Source of the DNA: an uncultured Eubacteriales bacterium
Lineage (GTDB): Bacteria; Bacillota; Clostridia; Christensenellales; Aristaeellaceae
Assembly (NCBI GenBank): GCA_900548145.1
Contig: URJB01000006.1
Coordinates: 20,346 to 84,345 of the forward strand
Length of the DNA: 64,000 nucleotides
Direction of reading: 5' to 3'
Both the position numbers and the translations under genes were made by a program. The notes beneath the pieces were generated by a model. That model had not been told where the DNA came from and ran no database searches. It saw only the letters and a program-made list of their open reading frames with translations. This document shows positions 22,983 to 32,745 of this stretch, one piece after another (within the stretch, counting starts at the first letter, position 1; every line of letters starts with the position of its first letter).

Positions 22983-24392
22983 ATGAGCACACCTCACATC
23001 CGGGATTATCAGGGGAAGCATATCCACATGATCGGCATCGGCGGCTCCAGCATGAGCGGTCTGGCCCAGATGCTGCTGGAAAAAGGCTACCGGCTGACCG
23101 GCTCGGACAATCTGGAGACCTACGCCACCCGGCACCTGCGGGACGATCTGCATATTCCCGTGACCATCGGCCACAAGGCGGAAAACGTCCACGGGGCCGA
23201 TCTGGTGGTCTACACCGTGGCTATTTTACCCGACAACCCGGAGCGGGTGGAAATGCGGCGGCTGGGCATTCCGGCCATCGAGCGGGCCACGCTGCTGGGC
23301 CAGCTGATGGAGGGCTATGAGACTGCCATCGGCGTGTGCGGCACCCATGGCAAGACTTCCACCACGTCCATGCTCAGTCAGGTGCTGATGGAGTGCGGCA
23401 AGGATCCCACCATTCACATCGGCGGCAATCTGGATTTTATCGGCGGCAGCACCCGCATCGGCAAAAGCCACACTTTTTTAGCCGAGGCCTGCGAGTTCAA
23501 CGCCAGCTTTCTGCACCTGCGGCCCACGGTAGCAGTGGTCACGAATATCGAGGAAGATCATCTGGACTTCTACAAGGATATTGACGATATTCAGCAGACC
23601 TTCGGCAAATTTCTGGCCCTGCTGCCGGAAAAAGATGGCTTGGCCGTTGGCAACGGCGACGACCCCCGGGTAGTGGAGGAACTGGAAAAGCTGCGCTGCC
23701 GTCACTACACCTTCGGCTTTGGCGAGGGCTGCGACTACCGTCCCGCCAACCTGCGTTACAGCGAACTGGGCTGCGGAGAATACGACCTCTCCTTCCGCGG
23801 GGAGGATTTGGGCCATGTGAAATTGAAGGTGGCCGGTTTCTTTCAGGTGGCCAACTCGCTGGCGGCGCTGGGCTGTGCCCATCAACTGGGGGCGGATATG
23901 GCGATCGCCTGCCGGGCGCTGGACGAGTTTGCAGGTGCGCACCGTCGCTTTGAGCTGACCAGCGTCGTGGAAGGGGTCAAGCTGTATCACGACTACGGCC
24001 ACAACCCCACCGAAATGCGCAATGCCTTGAGCGTAGCGGCCATGCAGCCCCACAACCGGCTTTGGGCGGTAATGCAGCCCCACACCTACAGCCGGGTGAA
24101 GCGGCTGTTCAAGGACTATCTCACCTGCACCAAGGCGGCGGATATCACCCTGGTGACGGACATCTACGCCGCCCGGGAAAAAGACCCCGGCGACATCAAG
24201 GCGGAGATGGTGGTGGAGGGCATGAAGGAAAACGGCGTGAACGCCATTCTCACCCCCACCTTCGACGACACGGAGAAATACCTGCGGGCGCACTGGCAGC
24301 CGGGCGATCTGGTGCTGACCATGGGCTGCGGCAACATCAACCAGCTCAACGACCAGATCGCTGAGCACGAAAAGGCCAAAGAAACAAAATAA
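22983..24392 (+). CDS. murC: UDP-N-acetylmuramate--L-alanine ligase
   Basis: Adds L-Ala to UDP-MurNAc with ATP, in the cytoplasm, as the first step of the peptide stem. The product has 469 residues. The Rossmann-like N-domain starts HMIGIGGSSMSGLAQML, the Mur ligase P-loop is GTHGKTST at 120-127, and HNPTEM near 343 belongs to the C-domain. The ATG at 22983 follows GAGGAG by 12 nt. It heads an operon with an ABC-F ATPase (12 nt downstream) and a DUF1653 gene. Mpl-type recycling ligases are related, but the length and the N-terminal pattern favour MurC. Confidence 0.93.
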   Translation: MSTPHIRDYQGKHIHMIGIGGSSMSGLAQMLLEKGYRLTGSDNLETYATRHLRDDLHIPVTIGHKAENVHGADLVVYTVAILPDNPERVEMRRLGIPAIERATLLGQLMEGYETAIGVCGTHGKTSTTSMLSQVLMECGKDPTIHIGGNLDFIGGSTRIGKSHTFLAEACEFNASFLHLRPTVAVVTNIEEDHLDFYKDIDDIQQTFGKFLALLPEKDGLAVGNGDDPRVVEELEKLRCRHYTFGFGEGCDYRPANLRYSELGCGEYDLSFRGEDLGHVKLKVAGFFQVANSLAALGCAHQLGADMAIACRALDEFAGAHRRFELTSVVEGVKLYHDYGHNPTEMRNALSVAAMQPHNRLWAVMQPHTYSRVKRLFKDYLTCTKAADITLVTDIYAAREKDPGDIKAEMVVEGMKENGVNAILTPTFDDTEKYLRAHWQPGDLVLTMGCGNINQLNDQIAEHEKAKETK

Positions 24393-24404
24393 AGGGGAAA
24401 AGAA

Positions 24405-26002
<1,598 letters not shown>

Positions 26003-26006
<4 letters not shown>

Positions 26007-26224
26007 TCAAGCTTAAACCGGGCATTTACCGGCATTTTAAGGGAAACGAATACCGCCTTCTGTACACGGCCCGTCATTCCGAAACGCTGGAGGACATGGT
26101 GGTCTATCAGGCGTTATACGGCGAGCGCGGCGTCTGGGTCCGTCCCGCCGCTATGTGGTCGGAGGAGGTGGAGCGGGACGGCTATCGCGGCCCCCGCTTT
26201 CAGTGGGTGCGGGAGGAAGAATAG
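26003..26224 (+). CDS. DUF1653 family small protein
   Basis: A 73-residue protein starting MIKLKPGIYRHFKGNEY; the family usually starts at this point, and the ATG overlaps the ABC-F stop as ATGA, so I prefer 26003 to the ATG at 25985. The KPGIYRHFKGN, ARHSETLE, MVVYQALYGE and WVRP motifs define DUF1653, a small beta-rich domain of unknown function. Translational coupling to the ABC-F gene suggests both are made together. A bidirectional hairpin terminator follows. Confidence 0.88.
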
Positions 26225-26230
26225 TCAAAA

Positions 26231-26262
26231 CAGCCACAGCAGCTTTTTTTGCTGTGGCTGTT
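26231..26262 (+). terminator. Terminator of the murC operon
   Basis: CAGCCACAGCA/TGCTGTGGCTG, an 11-bp stem with an 8-nt loop, then a mixed T-rich tail. Confidence 0.75.
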
Positions 26263-26287
26263 CCTGTCTTCGCTTTCATGCTATGAT
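26259..26287 (+). promoter_or_regulatory. Possible promoter of the EFR1-like gene
   Basis: TGC-TATGAT extended -10 (26279-26287); the -35 region overlaps the terminator hairpin and is weak. Confidence 0.45.
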
Positions 26288-26320
26288 AGGGAAAAGAAAG
26301 CATCGAGGAGGTATGAGTCC

Positions 26321-27079
26321 ATGATTTTCTGCTTTTCCGGAACCGGGAACAGCCGGTATATCGCCCGGAGGGCGGCGGAGGCCCTGCGGGAGCAGGTGAC
26401 CGACCTGAACGCCAAGATCAAGGCGGGCGACCATTCGCCCATCCAGACAGGCCGTGACGTGATCGTGATTACCCCAACGTATGCGTGGCGCATTCCCCAC
26501 ATCGCATCCGACTGGCTCGCTCAAACGGAGCTGACCGGAGCGGAGCGCGTCTGGTTCGTGATGAACTGCGGCAGCGAAATCGGCAATGCGTCCCAATACA
26601 ACCGGCGGCTGGCGGAGCGGAAGCGGCTGCGCTACATGGGCACGGCGCAGATCGTCATGCCAGAAAACTACATCGCAATGTTCGCCGTGCCGCAGGCGGA
26701 GGAGGCCCGGAAGATCGTGGAAAAGGCAGAACCAACGATTGCAGAGGTCGTCGCCCGCCTGAAAAACGGACAGGCCTTTCCCCCGCCTCGAAGCAATCTC
26801 TATGACCGCTTCATGAGCGCTGCGGTCAACCCGGTCTTCTACCGCTTCATCGTGAAAGCCGCCGGGTTTCGGGCAACGGATTCCTGCACCGGGTGCGGGC
26901 AATGCGTCCGTAAGTGTCCGACGAACAACATTCGGCTCGAAAACGGCAAACCCGTCTGGGGCAAGGAATGCACCCATTGCATGGCCTGTATTTGCTATTG
27001 CCCGGCAGAAGCCATCGAATATGGGAAAAAGAGCCTCGGCAAACCGCGCTATCAGTTTGAAAAGCTGCAGATAAAATAA
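26321..27079 (+). CDS. EFR1-type flavodoxin/ferredoxin protein
   Basis: A 252-residue cytoplasmic electron-transfer protein. The N-terminal half is flavodoxin-like (MIFCFSGTGNSRYIARRAAE, with the phosphate-binding loop SGTGNS at 5-10). The C-terminal half has two 4Fe-4S motifs: CTGCGQCVRKCP (near 188-199) and CTHCMACICYCP (near 215-226). This fusion defines EFR1-family ferrodoxins, which are common in gut Clostridia and whose partners are mostly unknown. The start at 26321 follows GAGGAGG; a nearer ATG at 26313 is out of frame. It stands alone between terminators, followed by an acetyltransferase remnant 40 nt downstream. Confidence 0.93.
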   Translation: MIFCFSGTGNSRYIARRAAEALREQVTDLNAKIKAGDHSPIQTGRDVIVITPTYAWRIPHIASDWLAQTELTGAERVWFVMNCGSEIGNASQYNRRLAERKRLRYMGTAQIVMPENYIAMFAVPQAEEARKIVEKAEPTIAEVVARLKNGQAFPPPRSNLYDRFMSAAVNPVFYRFIVKAAGFRATDSCTGCGQCVRKCPTNNIRLENGKPVWGKECTHCMACICYCPAEAIEYGKKSLGKPRYQFEKLQIK

Positions 27080-27119
27080 CCCGCAGGGCAAAGCACCAAA
27101 GCTGGGAGGCATGGATGAT

Positions 27120-27598
27120 ATGGAAATTCGACAATATCGCGAACAGGATATTCCGGAAATGAACCGTATCTGGAATGAAGTCGTCACAGAAGGCGTTGCT
27201 TTCCCGCAGCTGGATCTTCTGGATGAACAGACGGGCAAAAGCTTTTTCGCCGCCCAAACCTACTGCGGCGTCACCGAGGACGAAGGGAAGCTTGTCGGCC
27301 TGTACATTCTGCATCCCAATAATGTTGGGCGCTGTGGGCATATTGCCAACGCCAGCTACGCCGTTGATTCGGCGGTGCGCGGCAAACATATGGGGAAAAG
27401 CTGGTTTCGGATTGCCTGACACAGGCGAAAAAAGCCGGATTTAAGTTGCTGCAGTTCAACGCGGTAGTCGAAAATAACGTCCATGCCCGTCACTTGTACA
27501 AAAGGCTTGGTTTTGTGCAGATCGGAACCGTTCCCAACGGTTTCCTGATGAAGGACGGTACCTATCAGAACATCTGCCTGTACTATCACGAATTGTAA
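27120..27598 (+). pseudogene. GNAT acetyltransferase with a single-base frameshift
   Basis: The first frame (27120-27419) encodes the N-terminal two thirds of a GNAT enzyme (MEIRQYREQDIPEMNRIWNE... YAVDSAVRGKHMG) and then stops. The frame shifted by one base continues from 27395 to a stop at 27596 with the missing end (EKLVSDCLTQAKKAGF... LYKRLGFVQIGTVPNGF). Adding one G to the run GGGG at 27392-27395 restores a complete protein of about 160 residues with the acetyl-CoA loop RGKHMGEKL. It is therefore a recent inactivation, a slippery phase-variable site, or a sequencing error. The start is placed at 27120, 10 nt after GGGAGG. Confidence 0.85.
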
Positions 27599-27620
27599 GC
27601 TGCCTTTGCCGCAGCCATGC

Positions 27621-27657
27621 AAAACCCTGCCCGGAGTCAAAGTCCGGGCAGGGTTTT
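27621..27657 (+). terminator. Bidirectional terminator between convergent genes
   Basis: AAAACCCTGCCCGGA/TCCGGGCAGGGTTTT, a 15-bp perfect stem with a 7-nt loop and T-tracts on both strands. Confidence 0.9.
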
Positions 27658-27683
27658 GTCTATTGGGGACGCGACGCGCGCCT

Positions 27684-28790
27684 TTACTGACTGACCGTCG
27701 TGTTTCCCCCGTTTTCCGAAAGGCCCAGCAGCGCGTCCAGATTGCTGCCGCCTGCCTGCGCCAGCGTGCGAAACACCTTTTTCAGCACGAGCTGATTTTC
27801 TTCGGGCACTTTTTTCAGTGTTTCCCGCACCGCGCCGAAATTTTTCAAAAGACCCATCGGGATCTCCTTCACCCGCTGCGCGCCCGTGGCGGCGACCAAT
27901 TCAAATAGGGTGTCCACCATCACCTGCCGCTCTTCCGTCGTGCACTGGGCCAGAAAGTCGTGCAGCGTCCGATCGGCGTAGCGGCCGGAGCGGGTCAGGT
28001 TGGCCCGGGTCTGGAAACGCGGCCCGCGAATGTGCCACAGGAAGGGATTGTGCTGCAAAATGCCTACGCCGTCGCTGTCCACAATGGTATATTCGTCGTG
28101 ATAATCCAGCAGCATACCCACGATGGAAGATTCCGGCACGAAGGAGCAGATTCGAGAAGAAATTTCTTCATATTCCGGGCTGCCGGCAGTCTGATCGTCC
28201 AACCCGGGGCCATCGAAGCTGTACACGCCCAGCACCTTGGCGCGAACGTCCGCAGGCGAACGCACGGCGGCGTACAGCGCCAGATTGCCGCCCTTGGAGT
28301 GGCCGCAGGTGTAGAGCCGTTCAAACTGCCGGGCGGCGGCCGTCAGAAATTCCACCGCGTCGGTCTGGGCGGGCACCGGCGACTCAAAGCCCATGTTAAA
28401 GTCCTCCTTCCACCCCACCACGGTGGAGTCGGTGCCGCGAAAGGCCGCCACAGCCGTCCTTTCGTCCAGCTGGAACAGTGTGGCAGAAAACTGCTTTTCC
28501 CCGGCCGGATCGAAATGATAGGCGAACTCCTGCACCTGCACCCCGCCGAAGCGCTCGCTCTCCGCCGCTGTCTTCCACAGCTGGCAGCGCTGCTTTTCAG
28601 CGTCGTTACAGAAAGCCGCGTCCGGCGGATACAGCTCCGCCGTCAGCTGTGCCAATGTTCCGGGCGTGAATCCGCCCGGCATCCGTTCCAGGGGGCAGTA
28701 GGACAAGGTGGCAAAGATCAACAGGTCAACGGCGTTGATGGGGGCGTTTTCGAAGCTCAGGTCGCCGCGCCAGTCCAGATAATCAAACAT
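27684..28790 (-). CDS. Mbeg1-like protein (DUF2974), alpha/beta hydrolase
   Basis: A 368-residue protein starting MFDYLDWRGDLSF at 28790, 8-10 nt after AGGAGG; the TTG at 28799 is too close to that site. FRGTDSTVVGWKEDFNM (about 116-132) and the nucleophile elbow GHSKGGNLALYAA (about 162-174) give a lipase-like alpha/beta hydrolase, with further family motifs VYSFDGPG and HDEYTIVDSDGVGILQHNPF. The substrate is unknown; a membrane-lipid or acyl ester is likely. The protein has no signal peptide, so it should act in the cytoplasm. Its promoter lies within a 16-bp inverted repeat. Confidence 0.9.
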   Translation of the reverse strand: MFDYLDWRGDLSFENAPINAVDLLIFATLSYCPLERMPGGFTPGTLAQLTAELYPPDAAFCNDAEKQRCQLWKTAAESERFGGVQVQEFAYHFDPAGEKQFSATLFQLDERTAVAAFRGTDSTVVGWKEDFNMGFESPVPAQTDAVEFLTAAARQFERLYTCGHSKGGNLALYAAVRSPADVRAKVLGVYSFDGPGLDDQTAGSPEYEEISSRICSFVPESSIVGMLLDYHDEYTIVDSDGVGILQHNPFLWHIRGPRFQTRANLTRSGRYADRTLHDFLAQCTTEERQVMVDTLFELVAATGAQRVKEIPMGLLKNFGAVRETLKKVPEENQLVLKKVFRTLAQAGGSNLDALLGLSENGGNTTVSQ

Positions 28791-28801
28791 GAGAGTCAAC
28801 C

Positions 28802-28870
28802 TCCTGTTTTTTCCGTTCTCAAAGGCCCTTCCGTCCTGCTATTATAACGGAAAAAACAGGAAATTTGCAA
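28802..28870 (-). promoter_or_regulatory. Promoter and 16-bp inverted repeat upstream of the Mbeg1-like gene
   Basis: Promoter: TTGCAA (28870-28865), 18-nt spacer, TATAAT (28846-28841). A perfect 16-bp inverted repeat, AACGGAAAAAACAGGA at 28846-28861 and its complement at 28802-28817, flanks the -10 and the Shine-Dalgarno with a 28-bp centre. One arm lies in the spacer, so it is more likely a protein-binding operator than an RNA hairpin. Confidence 0.7.
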
Positions 28871-28919
28871 CGTTTCACTTTCTTTCTCAAAAGAGAAACA
28901 CAGTTTTTTAGAAAAATCT

Positions 28920-28948
28920 TTGCATTTCTTCTCAGGTCATGATATAAT
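28920..28948 (+). promoter_or_regulatory. Promoter of the structured leader and zinc-ribbon gene
   Basis: TTGCAT (28920-28925), 17-nt spacer, TATAAT (28943-28948). Transcription should begin near 28955. Confidence 0.88.
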
Positions 28949-28954
28949 GCGTGT

Positions 28955-29050
28955 GTTGCCCTAGGTAGGGTCATGCGGTACAGGTTCCTTCCCCGGTTGT
29001 TCGGAAGCTGGAAACCCAAGACGCAGGTTACTTCACCCAACGGCAAACAG
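28955..29050 (+). ncRNA. Structured leader or small RNA candidate upstream of the zinc-ribbon gene
   Basis: About 95 nt that fold into one long, interrupted hairpin: TTGCC/GGCAA (28956-28960 with 29042-29046), GGGT/ACCC (28968-28971 with 29035-29038), TGCG/CGCA (28974-28977 with 29022-29025), GGTTCC/GGAAACC, and an apical CTTCC/GGAAG (28988-28992 with 29003-29007). It starts at a consensus promoter and no terminator separates it from the zinc-ribbon start 28 nt later. A rod of this type with internal bubbles resembles 6S RNA in outline, but it is short for that; the SRP RNA core is absent. It could be a cis-regulatory leader or a processed small RNA. Confidence 0.5.
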
Positions 29051-29078
29051 AACAAACCAAATTTGGAGGGAACCAACA

Positions 29079-29369
29079 ATGTTTGAAGACAAGACGCTGG
29101 TATGCCGCGATTGTGGCAAGGAATTCGTGTTCACCGCTTCTGAACAGCAGTTCTTCGCTGACAAGGGATTCCAGAACGATCCCACCCGTTGCCACGAGTG
29201 CCGCGTTGCTCGCCGTAACCGCGAGAACCCCAATCGTGCTGAGCGCCAGATGTACGAAGTGATCTGCGACGGCTGCGGCTGCACCACCCAGGTGCCTTTC
29301 CAGCCCAAGGGCGATCGCCCCGTGTATTGCCGCGAGTGCTTCGAGCGCAATCGCAATCAGCAGTACTAA
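29079..29369 (+). CDS. Zinc-ribbon protein (CxxC type)
   Basis: A 96-residue basic protein with two zinc knuckles per half: CRDCGKEFVF (Cys 9, 12) with CHECR (near 38-41), and CDGCGCTTQVPF (near 64-67) with YCRECF (near 83-86). This is the small zinc-ribbon family common in Firmicutes, often highly expressed; a role in RNA or DNA binding is assumed but not shown. The GGAGGG site is 8-9 nt before the ATG. It is the only gene behind the structured leader at 28955-29050, which suggests post-transcriptional control. A terminator follows. Confidence 0.9.
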   Translation: MFEDKTLVCRDCGKEFVFTASEQQFFADKGFQNDPTRCHECRVARRNRENPNRAERQMYEVICDGCGCTTQVPFQPKGDRPVYCRECFERNRNQQY

Positions 29370-29381
29370 GAGCTGAGACCA

Positions 29382-29412
29382 AGAGACCGTTCCGCAAGGA
29401 GCGGTCTTTTTT
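29382..29412 (+). terminator. Terminator after the zinc-ribbon gene
   Basis: AGACCGTTCC/GGAGCGGTCT stem with a GCAA tetraloop, then TTTTTT. Confidence 0.9.
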
Positions 29413-29441
29413 CGTCCCCTCCTTCCCCCGGCGAATGGGCA

Positions 29442-29470
29442 TTGTGCCTTTCCGGGCAACATGCTATAAT
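29442..29470 (+). promoter_or_regulatory. Promoter of the lysophospholipase-like gene
   Basis: TTGTGC (29442-29447), 17-nt spacer, TATAAT with extended TGC (29462-29470). Confidence 0.8.
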
Positions 29471-29513
29471 GAAAGAAAGACGCTCGATTTTGGGCCTGAA
29501 GGAGGAGCATTTC

Positions 29514-30431
29514 ATGGCAGAGACGATCCGAGGAAACTTTCGTTCCGTCACCGGGCAAGAACTGGAAAAGCGACTGTGGCCCGCAGAGGGACAGCCCAAA
29601 GCAGTGGTGCAGTTCGTCCACGGCATGGCGGAGCATATCGACCGCTACGACGCGCCCGCCAAGGCGCTGAATCAGGCCGGTTTCATCGTCGTGGGCCACA
29701 CTCATCTGGGCCATGGCCAGAACGCCGCGGTGAAGGGCTATTTTGCCGACAAGGACGGCTGGGACGCGCTGATCGAAGACACCAACGCCCTGCGCCGGGA
29801 AACGCAGGCCCAATACCCCGCTCTGCCCTATTTCCTGTTGGGGCACAGCATGGGCAGCTTCGTGGCCCGCACCTACTGCCTGAAATACGAGGAAGGGCTG
29901 GCAGGAGCAATTTTCAGCGGCACCGGCCATTTTGGAAAGGGCATCGTCACGGCGGGAAGCGCCATCGCCGCCATCCAGTGCTTTTTCGGCGGTGCGCAGA
30001 AGCCCTGTATGCTGCTGCATCATATGAATTTCTCCGCCAATAATCAGAAGGTGGACAATCCCCAGACCGACAGCGACTGGCTCACTCGGGACGCGGAGCA
30101 GGTAGCGCTGTACAAGGCCGACCCGCTGTGCGGCTTTCCCTTTACGGCTCGGGCCTACGCCGATATGTTCAGCGGTCTGCGCCGGCTGTACCCGGAGCAC
30201 CTCTCCGCCATGAAGAAGGACATTCCCGTGCTGCTCTTTGCCGGAGATCATGACCCGGTGGGCAGCAACGGACAGGGTGTGCGGCAGGTGTATGAGGAGA
30301 TCAAGGCCGCAGGTGTTCAGGACGTGACGCTGAAGCTCTACGAGGGCGGACGGCACGAGATGTTCAACGAGATCAACCGGGAAGAGGTCTACGCCGACCT
30401 GATCGGCTGGCTGAACAGCAAGCTGGCCTGA
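29514..30431 (+). CDS. Alpha/beta hydrolase, lysophospholipase (monoglyceride lipase) type
   Basis: A 305-residue soluble hydrolase of the Hydrolase_4 family. Oxyanion strand VVQFVHGMAEH is near 30-40, the nucleophile elbow GHSMGSFVAR (Ser near 117), an Asp in FAGDHDPVG near 246 and the catalytic His in EGGRHEMFNE near 281 complete the triad. The start is the ATG at 29514 after AAGGAGGAGC. Likely substrates are monoacyl glycerols or lysophospholipids; no signal peptide is present. It has its own promoter, and recD2 begins 43 nt after its stop, so the two may be cotranscribed. Confidence 0.9.
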   Translation: MAETIRGNFRSVTGQELEKRLWPAEGQPKAVVQFVHGMAEHIDRYDAPAKALNQAGFIVVGHTHLGHGQNAAVKGYFADKDGWDALIEDTNALRRETQAQYPALPYFLLGHSMGSFVARTYCLKYEEGLAGAIFSGTGHFGKGIVTAGSAIAAIQCFFGGAQKPCMLLHHMNFSANNQKVDNPQTDSDWLTRDAEQVALYKADPLCGFPFTARAYADMFSGLRRLYPEHLSAMKKDIPVLLFAGDHDPVGSNGQGVRQVYEEIKAAGVQDVTLKLYEGGRHEMFNEINREEVYADLIGWLNSKLA

Positions 30432-30474
30432 CTCCAAACAACACGAAAAAACACCGAAGAAAGAAGGCGGAAGG

Positions 30475-32718
30475 TTGGAATCCGAGCAGTTAACGGCGGT
30501 GGTGCAGGATACCACCTTCCGCAACGATGAAAACGGCTATACGGTGCTGCGGGTCACGGTGGGGCGCACCACCCAGACGGTGGTGGGGCAAATGCCGGAA
30601 CTAAGCCCCGGCGAAAACGTTACCTTCGAGGGCAGTTGGACGGAGCATCCCGCCTACGGCAAGCAGTTTCACGCTCTCAAATGCACCATCACCCCGCCTA
30701 CGGGCAAGACCGCCATTGAAAAATACCTTGGTTCCGGCCTGATCCGGGGCATCGGCCCCTCTACGGCCAAGCTGATTGTCCGCCATTTCGGGGAAAACGC
30801 GCTGGAAATTCTGGACGAGCATCCCGAACGCCTGACCGAGGTCAGCGGGATCGGCAAGAAAAAAGCCGCCATGATTCTGGAAAGCTACGCCCAGCAGATG
30901 GGAATGCGCCGGGTGCTGGTGTTTTTACAGAACTACGGCATCAGCCCCAATCTGGCCATGCGCATCGCCAAATACTATGGTGAAAATACGGTGGAGCTGG
31001 TTCGGGAAAACCCTTACCGCATGGTGATGGACATCGACGGCGTAGGCTTTCTGACCGCCGACCGCATCGCCCTGAGCATGGGCATGGATCCCCAGAGCGA
31101 GTTCCGCATTCGGGCCGCGCTGTTTTATCTGCTCAGCGAGGCGGCCAACGGTGCGGGCCATACCTACCTGCCCCGAGAACTGCTGTTGGAGCGGGCTGCG
31201 GCCATGCTGCACGCCCCCGCGGAGCTGGTGGACGCGCAAATTTCCCACGCGCTGCTGGAAAAAATGATGATCGGCTTTTCCATTCCCGATTGCGAAAACG
31301 CCCTTTGTCTGCCTTTATATTATCTGGCGGAAAGCGAGATCGCTTTGCGACTGACCCGACTGATGCACGCCCGCCCCTACAAGCGGGTGCAGGGTCTGAA
31401 CGGACGCATTGCCGAATACGAAAAAGAGACCGGCGTTTCTTTCTCCCAGACCCAGCGTAAGGCGATTCGAAGCGCGGTGGAAGAAGGCGTGCTGGTCATC
31501 ACCGGCGGCCCCGGCACCGGCAAGACCACCATCATCCGCTGCATTTTGTCCTTGCTGAAGGAGGACAACGACATTCTCCTGTGCGCGCCTACAGGCCGCG
31601 CCGCCAAGCGCATGAGCGAGGCCACCGGCGAGGAAGCCAAGACCATCCACCGCCTGCTGGAATACGGCGGCGACAGCGGCGCTTTTGCCCGCAGCGAGGA
31701 CTATCCGCTGGAATGCGACTGCCTGATCGTGGATGAAATGAGCATGGTGGACGTGACCCTGATGCGGGGGCTCATGCGGGCGGTGCTGCCCGGCACCCGC
31801 GTCATTCTGGTAGGCGACGCGGATCAGCTGCCCAGCGTGGGCGCGGGCAACGTGCTCAAGGACATCCTGGACAGCGACGTGGTGCCCTCCATTCGCCTGA
31901 CGGATATTTTCCGGCAGGATGAGAGCAGCATGATCGTGCTCAACGCCCACCGGATCAATCACGGTGAAATGCCTGTTCTTCGCAGCCGGGACACGGACTT
32001 TTTCTTCACCCGAAAGGTGCTGCAGTCCGAAGCGGCGCAGGCCATTTGCGACCTGCTGCGCTCCCGGCTGCCAAAATATCTGGGCTTCCCCAGGGAGCAG
32101 TGGCAGGCGCAGGCCACCCGCTGCATTCAGGTTCTGACCCCCACCAAAAAGGGCGACTGCGGCGCGGCCAACCTGAACCGGCTTCTGCAGGAAACGTTGA
32201 ACCCGGAGCGTCCCGGCGTGGATTCCCTGCTGCACGGCGAGACGGAGTACCGAGTGGGCGACAAGGTCATTCAGACCAAAAACGATTATCAGATCGAGTA
32301 TACCCGTCAAACGCCCTTCGGCCCCGAAGAAGGGCAGGGCGTGTTCAACGGCGACGTGGGCTATATCGAGCGCATCGACCCAGCGGAGCATATGATGACC
32401 GTGCTGTTTGACGACGACCGGGTGGTCACGTACCAGAAGCAGCAGTTGGACGCGCTGGATCTGGCCTACTCCCTGACGGTGCACAAAAGTCAGGGCAGCG
32501 AATTCCCGGTGGTGGTGATGCCGGTAGTAGGCGGTCCGCCCATGCTGATGGCGCGGAACCTGCTCTACACCGCGCTGACCCGCGCCCGGCAGCTGGTGGT
32601 GCTGGTAGGCCGGGAGGAAGTCATCCAGCAGATGGTGGAAAACGACCACGTGGCCAAGCGCTACACCACGCTGAAAGACCGGCTGCTGGCTGCGGCGCAG
32701 CTCGGCCCGGAGGCCTGA
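30475..32718 (+). CDS. recD2: RecD2-type SF1 ATP-dependent DNA helicase
   Basis: A 747-residue 5'-3' helicase. The N-terminal part has an OB-like domain and tandem helix-hairpin-helix motifs (LIRGIGPSTAKLIVRHFGE; GIGKKKAAMIL), which separates RecD2 from the RecBCD subunit. Walker A is GGPGTGKTT near 343-351, motif II is VDEMSMVD near 421, GDADQLPSVGAG is near 444, and the C-terminal motif VHKSQGSEFPVVV is near 666. The start is TTG at 30475, preceded by AAGAAGG and GGAAGG; no suitable ATG exists upstream. It acts in recombination and repair independently of RecBC. A nucleoside phosphorylase gene follows after 27 nt. Confidence 0.93.
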   Translation: MESEQLTAVVQDTTFRNDENGYTVLRVTVGRTTQTVVGQMPELSPGENVTFEGSWTEHPAYGKQFHALKCTITPPTGKTAIEKYLGSGLIRGIGPSTAKLIVRHFGENALEILDEHPERLTEVSGIGKKKAAMILESYAQQMGMRRVLVFLQNYGISPNLAMRIAKYYGENTVELVRENPYRMVMDIDGVGFLTADRIALSMGMDPQSEFRIRAALFYLLSEAANGAGHTYLPRELLLERAAAMLHAPAELVDAQISHALLEKMMIGFSIPDCENALCLPLYYLAESEIALRLTRLMHARPYKRVQGLNGRIAEYEKETGVSFSQTQRKAIRSAVEEGVLVITGGPGTGKTTIIRCILSLLKEDNDILLCAPTGRAAKRMSEATGEEAKTIHRLLEYGGDSGAFARSEDYPLECDCLIVDEMSMVDVTLMRGLMRAVLPGTRVILVGDADQLPSVGAGNVLKDILDSDVVPSIRLTDIFRQDESSMIVLNAHRINHGEMPVLRSRDTDFFFTRKVLQSEAAQAICDLLRSRLPKYLGFPREQWQAQATRCIQVLTPTKKGDCGAANLNRLLQETLNPERPGVDSLLHGETEYRVGDKVIQTKNDYQIEYTRQTPFGPEEGQGVFNGDVGYIERIDPAEHMMTVLFDDDRVVTYQKQQLDALDLAYSLTVHKSQGSEFPVVVMPVVGGPPMLMARNLLYTALTRARQLVVLVGREEVIQQMVENDHVAKRYTTLKDRLLAAAQLGPEA

Positions 32719-32745
32719 CAACTTCACTGTCGGAAAGGAAATACC

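Noticed and set aside
28955..29050. Signal recognition particle RNA
   Set aside because: The conserved apical GGAAGGAAGCA-type core is missing.
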